Origin: G963662905 sp965230045
GTDB taxonomy: Bacteria; Bacteroidota; Bacteroidia; Bacteroidales; WRLA01
NCBI GenBank assembly: GCA_965230045.1
Contig: OZ245940.1
Coordinates: 62,001-126,000 of the forward strand
DNA: 64,000 bases
Reading direction: 5' to 3'
Made by a program: the position numbers and the translations under genes. A model generated the notes under the pieces. It saw only the letters and a list, made by a program, of their open reading frames with translations, made no database searches and was not told where the DNA came from. Shown here piece after piece: positions 53,601-61,624 of this stretch (its first letter is position 1; each line of letters begins with the position of its first letter).

Positions 53601-54395
53601 TCCGACACATTAAAAATGAGCGGTTTTTATCTCGACGATTATCGCGATAAGCGCCTGCCCATGCCCACAGACCGTTATCCGCTTTTGCCCGGCGAAATGC
53701 TCGACAAGCTACCTTTTCGGCTATGCATCGGACACCTGGAAACGAAAAACGCTTTTATTGCCTATTCCGAGCACGAGAAAAAGGCGGCACATGCAGGCAG
53801 GATATTTTTCAATGAAATGGACATTGAAATGCTGAATATTTGCAATATCCCGGAACGGATAGCAGAAAATCCCTATCTGGGAATCAGTACAAATTTCAAG
53901 CTTGTTGGCGTGTCTCGTGCCGATGCCAGCATCCGCCTAAACCTCAATGACCCTCAGCAGCATTTCCGCATGGGATGCTATCTCCAGGCATTTGACATGA
54001 CCGAGATGAACCCCGTGCTTGAAAATCTCGCTTTTCTGAGGATCCACAGCGGAAAACTCAACTCCCTGCAATTCACTGCAAAAGGAAATAAAGATGTAGC
54101 AACCGGCCAAATGGATTTTCTGTATGATAATTTAAAAATCAGGATTATTGACCGTAAAACCCTGAAACAGACTTTTGGAGATAATATGCTGGCCTTTTTT
54201 GCAAACACTTTTGTTGTAAAGAAAAACAATCCAAGTGTGTTGATTCCACGCGAAGGCCCCATGTATTTTGAGCGCGACAATAGGAAATCCGTATTTAACT
54301 ACTGGGCAAAACTGATAATGAGTGGGGTAAAAACCAGCATAGGATTCGAAAAAAACAAAACCGAGAAAAAAATAAAAAAATTAAAGAGCGACTGA
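50685..54395 (+). CDS. large membrane-anchored AsmA/TamB-like protein
   Basis: 1236 residues from the ATG at 50685 (an in-frame start 15 codons upstream lies inside yraN). One N-terminal span (about 13-31, ILIILLSILFLVGG), then a very long beta-rich periplasmic region of repeating short strands. Repeated short motifs such as LNIRNLSFDI, LQLDSLSFRP and FNKLTIKGINPLQLFPG resemble AsmA-family beta-taco proteins that ferry lipids between membranes. I do not see catalytic motifs. Family assignment is by architecture, moderate certainty. Confidence 0.72.
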   Translation: MSTKAKNTNKSRKILIILLSILFLVGGLHLYFTQFADKLLEKLLVRIIEEVSPDDELSFSKISYHYLEGELIVKDFSLKRSDSTEDFRKKLSFNKLTIKGINPLQLFPGRKLSLRSIELDSPFFDTVEKKKRKEGRKKMLERLYELNVRKIIVRNASMHIQNEKIRDTLRNINFRLSDFQPDSLIEKGGLDYLIRHAELEIGENHFHMDSITVSFSAITDDHGRGMLVENLAFCDEKHKAVLQKLKSRRSLLKWMHHTKSSELELQDVDIDIAMGQRQKDSARHHSLGRLSKWIPGEIIFNKLNLSVYDRNTQIKNQLAKLYLSIDFENQDSSNFPKPTQIQIISGSQKWKLSEEEAIDFDQLNFDLAQKSMSLEGANWTGANGSLAGFDKLSMGVDIRFSEKLPDSIFIEKLQLENAELRLRKSAFSLHMKEINCHIDSVALADLKQHPFTLQESLKEFSCSDFEYYKEGILKSGKIEYSGKQLIANRLSFKNKDNSLKLSLSDVRIPDIEILGYDSISLGLCRIGSVSAQIRNHASGKTKTALPHISMQALKTNSIEISFADGSKNLQSRISSLNLSSMNLGNENFLIPAFYFDSISFQNDSKTLKATTGKLMYSAENQSMNINNIGIGFKNQEGFYVQGDIDNLDAFWAHPPGISHFDAARKIRLNNGKIRIESDGSGSGTGNFHADSLQHKLNKFFNSLILKDFEICFTHKAQSSWNICGSLRQMSVQLKQEQPLQILELTDCRGQSSGAGRDARLKRLYFNAKQELLEIDQLSANAKDLSPSLQELFIELKALRAPGFSIQKDFSPDLRDLFIDSLKLEARLGKEKSKGKTKGNIKKYLPENKLNIRNLSFDIRQESGQEYQMEQLNMNADNLEKHLKSGDYNKIIEQLRFKSAGIQFKNKHRLRLHGFDFGNNSLQLDSLSFRPDQDRLAFQKAQIYQTDWTLIRARDIIFGDFSLTDENGQLRITSDTLKMSGFYLDDYRDKRLPMPTDRYPLLPGEMLDKLPFRLCIGHLETKNAFIAYSEHEKKAAHAGRIFFNEMDIEMLNICNIPERIAENPYLGISTNFKLVGVSRADASIRLNLNDPQQHFRMGCYLQAFDMTEMNPVLENLAFLRIHSGKLNSLQFTAKGNKDVATGQMDFLYDNLKIRIIDRKTLKQTFGDNMLAFFANTFVVKKNNPSVLIPREGPMYFERDNRKSVFNYWAKLIMSGVKTSIGFEKNKTEKKIKKLKSD

Positions 54396-54430
54396 TACAG
54401 ATTTTGTAATTTACCGGCACAAGAAAAGGC

Positions 54431-54952
54431 ATGAAAAATAAGATCAGCAGCGGTTTCGATTTTCAGGATGAGTACAGGGTGATAGAAATCAACAGCCTGC
54501 TGCCCGACTATGGCCTTTGCTACCGGATGAACAAAAAACTGAAAGCACAATTCAGCCGTAAAAAAGACCTCCGGGTTTATCGTGGCGAAAAAAAAGCGGA
54601 TCAGGTATTTTCTTTTTACGAATGGAAACCCGAAATATATCATAGTTATTATCTTCTTTGGGACAATCAGCAGCAATCGGTTTTAATGCCGAGTTTTTAT
54701 TTGTTGATTAAAGGTTTTTTTACAAAAGAACAAGTGTTTGGGCTTTGCGATCAGATTTCTTTGGCTGATCAGGTCATCAATTGCCACGAGATTGATTTCC
54801 GCAAAACGCAAAATTCACGCATCAAAAAACTTGCCCACGAATTTAACCTTATTGTTAATGATTTGGAATATCACCTTATTGAACTCAATAAAAAGGAAAA
54901 CCCCGTCGTTAATAAGGCGGAAAAAGGGAATAAGAAGGTGTATATTTTATAA
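54431..54952 (+). CDS. IPExxxVDY family-like protein
   Basis: 173 residues, function unknown. Placement directly upstream of pyk and internal pattern (LPDYGLCYRMNKKLKAQFSR then FSFYEWKPEIYHSYYLLWDN and LMPSFYLLIKGF) match the Bacteroidota IPExxxVDY family, though the name-giving motif itself is degenerate here. It has no signal or membrane span and carries a Lys-rich tail (EKGNKKVYIL). The 57-bp gap before pyk has no obvious terminator, so co-transcription is plausible. Confidence 0.7.
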   Translation: MKNKISSGFDFQDEYRVIEINSLLPDYGLCYRMNKKLKAQFSRKKDLRVYRGEKKADQVFSFYEWKPEIYHSYYLLWDNQQQSVLMPSFYLLIKGFFTKEQVFGLCDQISLADQVINCHEIDFRKTQNSRIKKLAHEFNLIVNDLEYHLIELNKKENPVVNKAEKGNKKVYIL

Positions 54953-55009
54953 AATTTAGAAGACTACTGCTGCGCAAACCACTAAACAATAAACATATAC
55001 ACAGTACAG

Positions 55010-56446
55010 ATGAGAACAAAAATTATTGCAACCATTGGGCCGGCAACGAGGTCGAAGGAAATGCTGAGAAAAATTATCGGCAAGGGAGTGGACGTATGCA
55101 GGTTGAATTTTTCGCATGGAAACTATGATGTTCATGCGGAAACAATCAGGTACGTCCGGGAGATAAACCAAGAAGACGGAAGCAATATTGCTATTCTCGC
55201 CGACCTGCAGGGGCCAAAAATCCGTGTGGGCGATATCGAAAACGGAGAAATCCAACTGGTGCAGGGAGAAGAAATCAAACTGAGCAGCAAACCATGTATG
55301 GGCACCAAAGAGATGATCCATATCAGCTACAGCCAGATTGCCCGCGATGTAAAAGAAGGCGAAATCATCCTGATGGACGATGGAAAACTCAGCCTGCGCA
55401 TCAAAAAAAGCCTTAATGAAACAACTGTTTTGGCCGAAGTTGTGGAAGGTGGCCCCTTGCGTCCGCGCAAAGGCGTCAACTTGCCCCACACGAAGCTTTC
55501 ATTGCCGTCATTGACCGAAAAAGACCGCAAAGACCTGGCTTTTATCCTGACTCAGGAAGTACATTGGATTGCATTAAGCTTCGTGCGCCATTCCAATGAT
55601 ATCGCCGAACTGCGCAAGCTTATTGATGATGCTGCGCCAAAAAAGAAGCCCTGGATTATGGCCAAAATTGAAAAACCCGAAGCCATTGAAGATATTGATG
55701 ATATCATCGAAATCAGCGATGCTTTAATGGTGGCCCGCGGCGATCTGGGCGTGGAAATTCCATTGCAGAAAGTGCCAATGGTTCAAAAAAGGCTGATCAA
55801 CAAATGCATCCATGAAGGCAAACCCATTGTGGTTGCCACACAATTGCTCGAAGGCATGATCGATAACAGCCGCCCCACACGCGCCGAAGCCAGCGATGTA
55901 GCCAATAGCGTGATGGACGGAGCCGATGCGGTTATGCTCAGCGGAGAAACTTCGGTGGGAAAATATCCGGCAGAAGCCGTGGAAACCATGCAAAAAATTA
56001 TACGTGATGTGGAAAGCTACCGCTCCATTTATTACAAACACAACAAACCCGAAGTTAAAGGCACAGACCGTTATCTCTCAGAAGCTATTATCTTTGAGGC
56101 ATGTAAACTGGCAAAACAGCTGGATTCTTCGACCATTATTTCGATTACCCATTCCGGATTTTCTGCCCTGAAAATGGCCAGTCACCGGCCAATGGCAAAA
56201 ATATATGCATTGACATACGATCCTTTTATCCTGGCACAACTTAACCTGGTTTGGGGTATTGAAGGAATGCTGGTCGATTGCGATCCAAAATTTGCCGTGG
56301 AAATAATCCGCAGCGCTACAAAAAAACTGCTGGCTGAAGGTAAAGTGAACAAAGGCGATTATATCACTTCCACAGCAAGCATGCCTTTTTATGTGAAAGG
56401 AAAAACCAACTCACTGCGCGTGAGTATAGCAGGAGAAGATGATTAA
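55010..56446 (+). CDS. pyk: pyruvate kinase
   Basis: 478 residues. It makes pyruvate and ATP from phosphoenolpyruvate. N-terminal TKIIATIGPATRSKEMLRKI and RLNFSHGNYDVH, the catalytic WIMAKIEKPEAIEDI with the essential Lys, MVARGDLGVEIPL with Mg2+-binding residues, and the C-terminal domain with IISITHSGFSALKMASHRP. Its end overlaps the next small gene by 8 bp. Confidence 0.96.
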   Translation: MRTKIIATIGPATRSKEMLRKIIGKGVDVCRLNFSHGNYDVHAETIRYVREINQEDGSNIAILADLQGPKIRVGDIENGEIQLVQGEEIKLSSKPCMGTKEMIHISYSQIARDVKEGEIILMDDGKLSLRIKKSLNETTVLAEVVEGGPLRPRKGVNLPHTKLSLPSLTEKDRKDLAFILTQEVHWIALSFVRHSNDIAELRKLIDDAAPKKKPWIMAKIEKPEAIEDIDDIIEISDALMVARGDLGVEIPLQKVPMVQKRLINKCIHEGKPIVVATQLLEGMIDNSRPTRAEASDVANSVMDGADAVMLSGETSVGKYPAEAVETMQKIIRDVESYRSIYYKHNKPEVKGTDRYLSEAIIFEACKLAKQLDSSTIISITHSGFSALKMASHRPMAKIYALTYDPFILAQLNLVWGIEGMLVDCDPKFAVEIIRSATKKLLAEGKVNKGDYITSTASMPFYVKGKTNSLRVSIAGEDD

Positions 56447-56666
56447 ACAACTCAAACGCATAAGCGAAATGACTGAAGATCAATTTATAGAAATCTTCAG
56501 TAAGGCACTCGAAGCCAACGGACTGGATGAAAACAGCTTTCAGGAAATTTTCCTTTCGGGCAATATCGACCTGAGCGGAATGCTGCAGCAATTGGATTTC
56601 AGTCCGGAGGCTTTGCCTTTGGAACAGCAAATCGCTGATATTATAAAAAACACCCTTAAAACCTGA
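56439..56666 (+). CDS. small acidic hypothetical protein (75 aa)
   Basis: 75 residues overlapping the end of pyk by 8 bp (ATGATTAAACAA inside the pyk stop region) and ending 5 bp before the kinase gene start. Acidic, predicted helical: repeated patterns such as FIEIFSKALEANGLDENSF and DIIKNTLKT. No signal or membrane span. I do not recognise a family. The tight overlap on both sides supports translation and a role linked to its neighbours, but that is inference. Confidence 0.55.
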   Translation: MIKQLKRISEMTEDQFIEIFSKALEANGLDENSFQEIFLSGNIDLSGMLQQLDFSPEALPLEQQIADIIKNTLKT

Positions 56667-56671
56667 GCGCA

Positions 56672-58318
56672 ATGAAAATTCACCAAATGGGCATGATGTA
56701 CGAAGAAATCATGCGGGCACGCCAGATTACAGCTATTTTGATACGTTATGGCTTCGGAAATTTTGTAAAAAAAAGCGGGATGGGCCGGTATATGGTCAAG
56801 AAAAGCCGCTACGAAAAAATTGAATCCATCCGTGAAGCAGAACGCATCCGCCTGGCTTTGCAGGATCTGGGACCGGCTTTCGTAAAGTTTGGGCAAATCC
56901 TTGCCGACCGCCCCGACCTCATTCCCGATGATGTACGCACCGAACTGCAAAAACTGCAGGACAATGTTGCGGCAATGCCTGATGCAGAAGCAAAAAAAAT
57001 CATCGAAGAAGAGCTGAAAAAACCCATTAAGGAAATTTTTAAAGATTTCAATGAAAAACATATTGCTGCCGCTTCCATAGCACAGGCTTATACAGGCACA
57101 TTGCTCAATGGTGATAAGGTTGTGATCAAAGTGCAAAGGCGCGGAATCGATAAAACAATCCGTAGGGATGTGCGCCTGATGGGTTTCTTTGCCAATTATA
57201 TACAGAAAAACGACGAAGACCTCAAAGGATTGAACATCCCCGGAATTGTGGAAGAATTTGGGCGCAGCATCCTCAAAGAACTGGATTTCAGCAATGAAGC
57301 TGCCAATATGATGCGTTTCAAGCACATCACAAAACACAATACGGACATTGAAACGCCAAAAGTGTATATGGAATACACTACACCTAAAGTATTGTTTGAA
57401 GAATTTGTTGATGGCGATAAAATTGCCGGTCCCGAAGCCCTGCGTGCAAAAGGCTATGACCCGGAAATCATTGCAAAAAACGGGGCACGATCTGTTTTTG
57501 AACAGATTTTTATACACGGTTTTTTCCATGCCGACCCCCATCCGGGCAATATTTTCCTGAAACCGGGAAATAAAATTGTTTTCATTGATTATGGGATGAT
57601 GGGCAGCCTCAGGCCCTATCAAATGGATTTTCTCGGAAAATATGTACTGGGTTATGTGCAGCGCGACGCACGTAAAATAACCGAAGCAATGCTGCTGCTG
57701 TGCAATATGCGCCATTTTAACCGTGCCGAAGAGCTGGAATTTGAAATCGGAGACCTGCTCAAGCACTATCAGTTCCTCTCGGTAAAGGATATGAATTTTG
57801 GCGCCATCATGAACCAGTCCATTGATATTATTACCCGTTTTGGCTTGCAGATCCCGCCAACAATCTACCTGCTTATCAAAGCTTTGGTAACCATCGAAGG
57901 TGTGGCCGAGAAGCTCTATCCGGATATTGACATCCCAAAAGAAATGGAGCCTTTCGCCAAAGAGCTTCTGAAACAGCAATTTAAACCTGATAAAGTGGCA
58001 CGCCAGGCATATCGCTCCATAGTGGATTATTACGAATTTATCAGGGCTCTGCCATCACAGGCCAACGAAATCCTCTATAAAATCAAAAACGGCAGTATTC
58101 AGGGGCAAATTGAACATAAAGGCCTCGAACCTGTGATGCACCATATTGATTCGGCCAGCAACCGCATAGCCATTTCTATTGTAACTGCCGCGCTCATTAT
58201 TGGCGGAAGCCTTATTGCCCAATGGGAGCACGCAAAAGTGTTTGGTTCTGTGATTTTCCTGGGTGCAGGGTTTTTCGGTTTTTGGGTGTTGATTAAGCTG
58301 TTGAGACGTTTTAAGTAG
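56672..58318 (+). CDS. ABC1/UbiB family atypical kinase-like protein
   Basis: 548 residues. The KxGQ-type N-terminal motif is present as AFVKFGQILADRPDLIP, followed by the ABC1 kinase-like core: the Ala-rich loop AAASIAQAYTGTLLNGDKVVIKV, catalytic-loop HADPHPGNIF and IDYGMMG in the activation region. Two C-terminal membrane spans (about 493-515 and 520-540) anchor it. UbiB relatives support quinone or lipid homeostasis. The stop codon's last two bases form the start of repeat A2. Confidence 0.92.
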   Translation: MKIHQMGMMYEEIMRARQITAILIRYGFGNFVKKSGMGRYMVKKSRYEKIESIREAERIRLALQDLGPAFVKFGQILADRPDLIPDDVRTELQKLQDNVAAMPDAEAKKIIEEELKKPIKEIFKDFNEKHIAAASIAQAYTGTLLNGDKVVIKVQRRGIDKTIRRDVRLMGFFANYIQKNDEDLKGLNIPGIVEEFGRSILKELDFSNEAANMMRFKHITKHNTDIETPKVYMEYTTPKVLFEEFVDGDKIAGPEALRAKGYDPEIIAKNGARSVFEQIFIHGFFHADPHPGNIFLKPGNKIVFIDYGMMGSLRPYQMDFLGKYVLGYVQRDARKITEAMLLLCNMRHFNRAEELEFEIGDLLKHYQFLSVKDMNFGAIMNQSIDIITRFGLQIPPTIYLLIKALVTIEGVAEKLYPDIDIPKEMEPFAKELLKQQFKPDKVARQAYRSIVDYYEFIRALPSQANEILYKIKNGSIQGQIEHKGLEPVMHHIDSASNRIAISIVTAALIIGGSLIAQWEHAKVFGSVIFLGAGFFGFWVLIKLLRRFK

Positions 58319-58439
58319 AGTTCGTCTATAAAGTCCAACTTCTGCGTTGTTGCTCAAAATCCAAATCCTCAAATACTTGAGTATTATCCGGTTTGGATTT
58401 TTCACACGCCTTGAATTTGAACTTTATAGAGCAAACTCT
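58317..58439 (-). repeat. 123-bp inverted-terminus repeat, family A (A2)
   Basis: Identical at all 123 positions to the reverse complement of 34673-34795. It begins with AG of the kinase stop codon TAG. Similarity continues to about 58456. This and the following repeats fill 58319-58665 of the 1.1-kb gap. Confidence 0.85.
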
Positions 58440-58489
58440 CGACTCTGTGGACAAGCTCTAATTAGTTCTTGTCTATAAAGTACTATGCT

Positions 58490-58610
58490 TGATTCAGAAT
58501 GTTCGAGGTCGAGGCATTCTTGGTATTGAAAATAAGGAGCTTACTAAAGTAAGTGACTGGTTTCAATACCAAGAATAACGCTGAGATCGGACATTATGGA
58601 CAAGCACTAA
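58490..58610 (-). repeat. modular palindromic repeat, family B (B2)
   Basis: Same conserved ends as B1 in reverse (GATTCAGAATGTTCGAGGTC and GATCGGACATTATGGAC). Perfect 16-bp arms at 58516-58531 and 58561-58576, unrelated in sequence to the B1 arms; loop contains CTTACTAAAGTAAG. A further partial copy (GTAATTTCTGTCTATAAAAT to GATTCAGAATATCTG) lies at 58611-58652. Confidence 0.8.
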
Positions 58611-58723
58611 GTAATTTCTGTCTATAAAATCGGGGTTCTGATTCAGAATATCTGATTTCAACTCTTCCTTTGTTCAGAAAGCCCACAAGGTCAATTGCAC
58701 AAACAGAAAATATTTTCAGTAGT

Positions 58724-58757
58724 AAAAGGCGGCTTCGAAACCAAAAACCGCCTTTTT
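58724..58757 (+). terminator. terminator-like hairpin in the repeat region
   Basis: AAAAGGCGG (58724-58732) pairs with CCGCCTTTT (58748-58756), 15-nt loop and a T run. It is 400 bp past the kinase gene, so it may end readthrough from it. Between it and 59202 I see only a promoter. Confidence 0.55.
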
Positions 58758-59066
58758 GTATTTGGAGTTGAGCCTGCCCAATGTGCTCATCGCAAAAATT
58801 TATGAATACTGTGGCTTAAAAGGCAAGGCAACATTCCCCACTCAAAAACCATAGCAAGCCTCTGATCCATTACCCAAACAAGCTCCTGGCTGTGAATTTC
58901 AATGAATTTTAACAGCAAATTAATAGTTACACTCAAAATCCTTGCCATATCACACTTATATAAAACCCTATATATATTAAAATCGATTTTTTATCTTAGT
59001 GTAATTATTGATTTTAAGTGTTTTATGAAAAATTAATAATCCATTAAAAAAAAATAAGAAATTATT

Positions 59067-59117
59067 TTGGATAATAATCCGGAAAAATTATTAGCTTTGT
59101 AAGCACAATCCGGATTA
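59067..59117 (+). promoter_or_regulatory. promoter with flanking dyad upstream of T9SS unit
   Basis: TTG at 59067-59069 and TAGCTTTG at 59092-59099 (22-bp spacer) form a possible promoter. The perfect dyad TAATCCGG (59075-59082) and CCGGATTA (59110-59117) brackets the -7 box. The transcript would have a leader of about 95 nt to the ATG at 59202. Confidence 0.45.
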
Positions 59118-59201
59118 CAAACGTTCATTTTAGGAAAAATTTAAGCAAAACCTTAGGGGCATAAGCCTTATAAGCAACAACCAAAATCAAAAATTGATAT
59201 T

Positions 59202-59243
59202 ATGAAAAAGAAATTTAATAATCGGTTAGACTTTGATCCATAA
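59202..59243 (+). pseudogene. possible 5' remnant of a T9SS-secreted protein gene
   Basis: An ATG with a good upstream leader encodes only MKKKFNNRLDFDP before a stop. It sits behind the promoter and 212 bp before a T9SS tail fragment. I read it as the surviving start of a gene whose middle was lost, with a repeat-like insertion at 59310-59360 (CTTCGACTTCGCTCAGCACA). A functional leader peptide is the alternative. Confidence 0.3.
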
Positions 59244-59454
59244 GCATCATTTAGAAAAATGAGCATAACCCAATGAGGCTTTCCTCATCTTGAAAATTTA
59301 TCGGCCTCTCGGCTCCCTTCGGCTTACTTCGACTTCGCTCAGCACAGGACGCTCAGGGAACACGCTCGAGGACCTTGGATTGAGGTTGAATACTTAAAAT
59401 TAAGGTCCCTGAGCGTAATTGAAGGGCCGCTTTATAAGACAAAAAACAAAGGAA

Positions 59455-59961
59455 ATGAACGATAACCCAAACTACAAACAAATGATAGAAATGCGCCACA
59501 ATTGGGATCTTGCAGGGATTGAAGAATTCCAATTAGATAGCCTAAGAATTGATACCCTGGCCAATATTGCCGATACGGCACGCGGAATGGCCGGAGCTAT
59601 GGCGCGTGGTTTATTGGAGTTTGCTTATGGCTATCATTTTCCAAACTGCATTGCTTGTGGCAACCAAAATAAAGACAGAAAATTAGGCAATTGGCAAACA
59701 ACGGGCAACAAGCCTGCAAAAATCCAACTCAGTGTTAGCCCGAATCCGGCCAATACATGGGTTCGGTTCAAGTATGAACTAAAAAACCAGGCTGTTATAG
59801 TTGTACATAACAATTCCGGCCAGTCGGTTGCAGAAATTGCCTTGGATCCGGGCAAAAAAGAATATGTGTGGGATACCCGTGCCCTTGCATCTGGTTTGTA
59901 CTATTACATAATGGAAGCAAATGGCCAAATATCATCCGGCAGTTTCATTATAAATCATTAA
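59455..59961 (+). CDS. orphan C-terminal fragment of a T9SS-secreted protein (copy 1)
   Basis: 168 residues from the ATG at 59455; a TTG start 12 codons earlier is less likely. It lacks any signal peptide, yet its last ~75 residues are a type A T9SS sorting domain: VSPNPANTWVRFKYEL, then a strand with GQSVAEIAL and ending ASGLYYYIM to SGSFIINH. The preceding helical part (LDSLRIDTLANIADTARGMA) resembles the segment just before such tails in large secreted proteins. Without an N-terminal signal it cannot be exported, so it is probably a truncated gene. It has a near-duplicate at 61954. Confidence 0.6.
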   Translation: MNDNPNYKQMIEMRHNWDLAGIEEFQLDSLRIDTLANIADTARGMAGAMARGLLEFAYGYHFPNCIACGNQNKDRKLGNWQTTGNKPAKIQLSVSPNPANTWVRFKYELKNQAVIVVHNNSGQSVAEIALDPGKKEYVWDTRALASGLYYYIMEANGQISSGSFIINH

Positions 59962-59974
59962 TTTTATAAAAATT

Positions 59975-60008
59975 CTTAGGCATAGGGCAAATCTGTCCTA
60001 TGCTTAAG
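59975..60008 (+). terminator. hairpin between T9SS genes, copy 1
   Basis: CTTAGGCATAGG (59975-59986) pairs with CCTATGCTTAAG (59997-60008), one G-T pair, 10-nt loop. No strong T run follows, so it may be an attenuator or mRNA-stability element. The equivalent hairpin in copy 2 has different but still complementary arms. Confidence 0.6.
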
Positions 60009-60025
60009 CTTTAAAAACCATTACT

Positions 60026-61624
60026 ATGAATAAGTTCATATATAGTATATTAATATCGTTTTGTTTTGTTGTATCAAACAGCGTGGCCCAATTGCCCATT
60101 GTAGAAACCAATTTTAACTGGCAGAACTGCCTTAGAGCATCATATTATCAAGGAGGTTTTGTTTCTGCCAACAATGGTTATTATTTAATCTCCGGAGTAA
60201 ACGCTTCAGATACTATGGCTCAAAATTATCATGGCAAGGGAGACATAGTATTGATCCATACTGATTCCCTCGGCAATGTGTTATGGAAAAAATGCTATGG
60301 TGGTTCAAAACTTGATTGGGCTTGGAGCATGACCCCCTCATCAGATGGGCATATGTTCCTCATAGGCTTTACCGAATCCGATGACGGGGACATACAAAGC
60401 CGGCAATGGGATGGAACGCTTTTTTGGGTTATTAAGACTGATTATAATGGGGATATCATTTGGGAAAAAACTTTCGGTGTGGAACCCGGAACAGGTTTAG
60501 ACCTTAGAAGTGCGCTGGCTTTGCCGGACGGGGGAATTGTTGTTTCATCGATTATACAAGGAAAAAGCGGGGATGTGAGCCAGTATTTTGGCGGCATAGA
60601 CATATGGACGGTTAGGCTGAGCCCACAAGGCGAAATGCTCTGGGAAAAAACTTTCGGTAACGATGGCCAATGGGACAACCTGCAACGAATGATCCTGACC
60701 GATGATGGAAATATACTTTGTGCCGCGGGGGCCAGCAAAGGGGGCGGAATGGTGGACTGCACATTGCCCACACCCGAATTTTATAATGTCTGGCTTTATG
60801 AAATAGACATGGACGGGAACATACTTTGGCAGCAATGCTATGGCGGAAGCAACAATGATTCCCCAAAAACCGTTGTTCAGTCCGGGGGCAAAATAATAGT
60901 AGGTGTTGGATCTAGCTCATGGGATGGAGATATTCCTAACCAACATGGTAATATTGATATTTGGTTATTTGAAGTCAATAACAATGGATCCATCGAATGG
61001 TCAAACTGCCTTGGAGGATCCGATGGTGAATGGCCTGTGGAAATATTCCCTCTGACTGATGGGGGATATATGGTAGCGGGATATACCTATTCATCTGACG
61101 GGGACGTATCTTATGAGAGAGAAAGGGGGAAAAGAAAGCTTTGGTTCGTAAAAGTTAATGAAGAAGGGATAGGGCAATGGCAGCGGGTCTTCCGTTCCCG
61201 TAGTAAAAGTTTTGACATTATGTACCCGCCCTTTATTTTACAGAAAAACGATAATACCTATGTAGTGGCACAGGAGATTACTCAGGGGGGGCCAGATATT
61301 TGTTGCCCCGGCGCTACACCCGCTGACACAACCCCTTACATTTGGATGTTTGAAGTAGAATTCACAGATCAATTTGTTTCTGTAAGCGAGCTGCACGGCC
61401 AAAGCCTTAATGTAAGCCCCAACCCTGCCAACAACTTAATGATGTTTGAGCTGCCTGCTATTGGGGAGCTGTGCATTTATTCGGTTTCGGGGCATTTGCT
61501 GCACAAAGCACACTGCCTGGCCGGAGATTATCATTACAACTGTGGCCATTTGAGACCTGGGGTGTATTTCTACACTTTTATGACGGATGAGGCCTTGCTG
61601 CATGGGAAGGTGGTGGTGGAATAA
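60026..61624 (+). CDS. T9SS-secreted repeat protein, propeller-like (copy 1)
   Basis: 532 residues. Signal peptide (about 1-21, ending SVAQ), then six to seven repeats of about 55 residues with the pattern GDIxxIHTDSxGNVLWKKCYGG and DGGYMVAGYTYSSDGD, typical of Bacteroidota beta-propeller-like repeat proteins. A type A T9SS C-terminal domain ends it (LNVSPNPANNLMMFELPAIG, then PGVYFYTFMTD and HGKVVVE). It would be exported by Sec, then the T9SS, and anchored or released at the surface. No enzyme motif is seen. The second copy starts at 62527. Confidence 0.85.
   Translation: MNKFIYSILISFCFVVSNSVAQLPIVETNFNWQNCLRASYYQGGFVSANNGYYLISGVNASDTMAQNYHGKGDIVLIHTDSLGNVLWKKCYGGSKLDWAWSMTPSSDGHMFLIGFTESDDGDIQSRQWDGTLFWVIKTDYNGDIIWEKTFGVEPGTGLDLRSALALPDGGIVVSSIIQGKSGDVSQYFGGIDIWTVRLSPQGEMLWEKTFGNDGQWDNLQRMILTDDGNILCAAGASKGGGMVDCTLPTPEFYNVWLYEIDMDGNILWQQCYGGSNNDSPKTVVQSGGKIIVGVGSSSWDGDIPNQHGNIDIWLFEVNNNGSIEWSNCLGGSDGEWPVEIFPLTDGGYMVAGYTYSSDGDVSYERERGKRKLWFVKVNEEGIGQWQRVFRSRSKSFDIMYPPFILQKNDNTYVVAQEITQGGPDICCPGATPADTTPYIWMFEVEFTDQFVSVSELHGQSLNVSPNPANNLMMFELPAIGELCIYSVSGHLLHKAHCLAGDYHYNCGHLRPGVYFYTFMTDEALLHGKVVVE

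Noticed and set aside
56540..57979. 479-codon open frame on the minus strand inside the ABC1 kinase gene
   Set aside because: Antisense shadow of a clear kinase gene; many His/Phe/Cys typical of antisense frames, no recognisable domain.
58727..58853. Open stretch translating to AKIYEYCGLKGKATFPTQKP, perhaps a transposase tail
   Set aside because: Short, no start, overlaps a terminator-like hairpin; no family recognised.
59310..59360. GCTTACTTCGACTTCGCTCA-type sequence as an attachment site
   Set aside because: Same short motif occurs near 3390 and 61730, so it is a dispersed short repeat rather than a unique att site; no integrase nearby.
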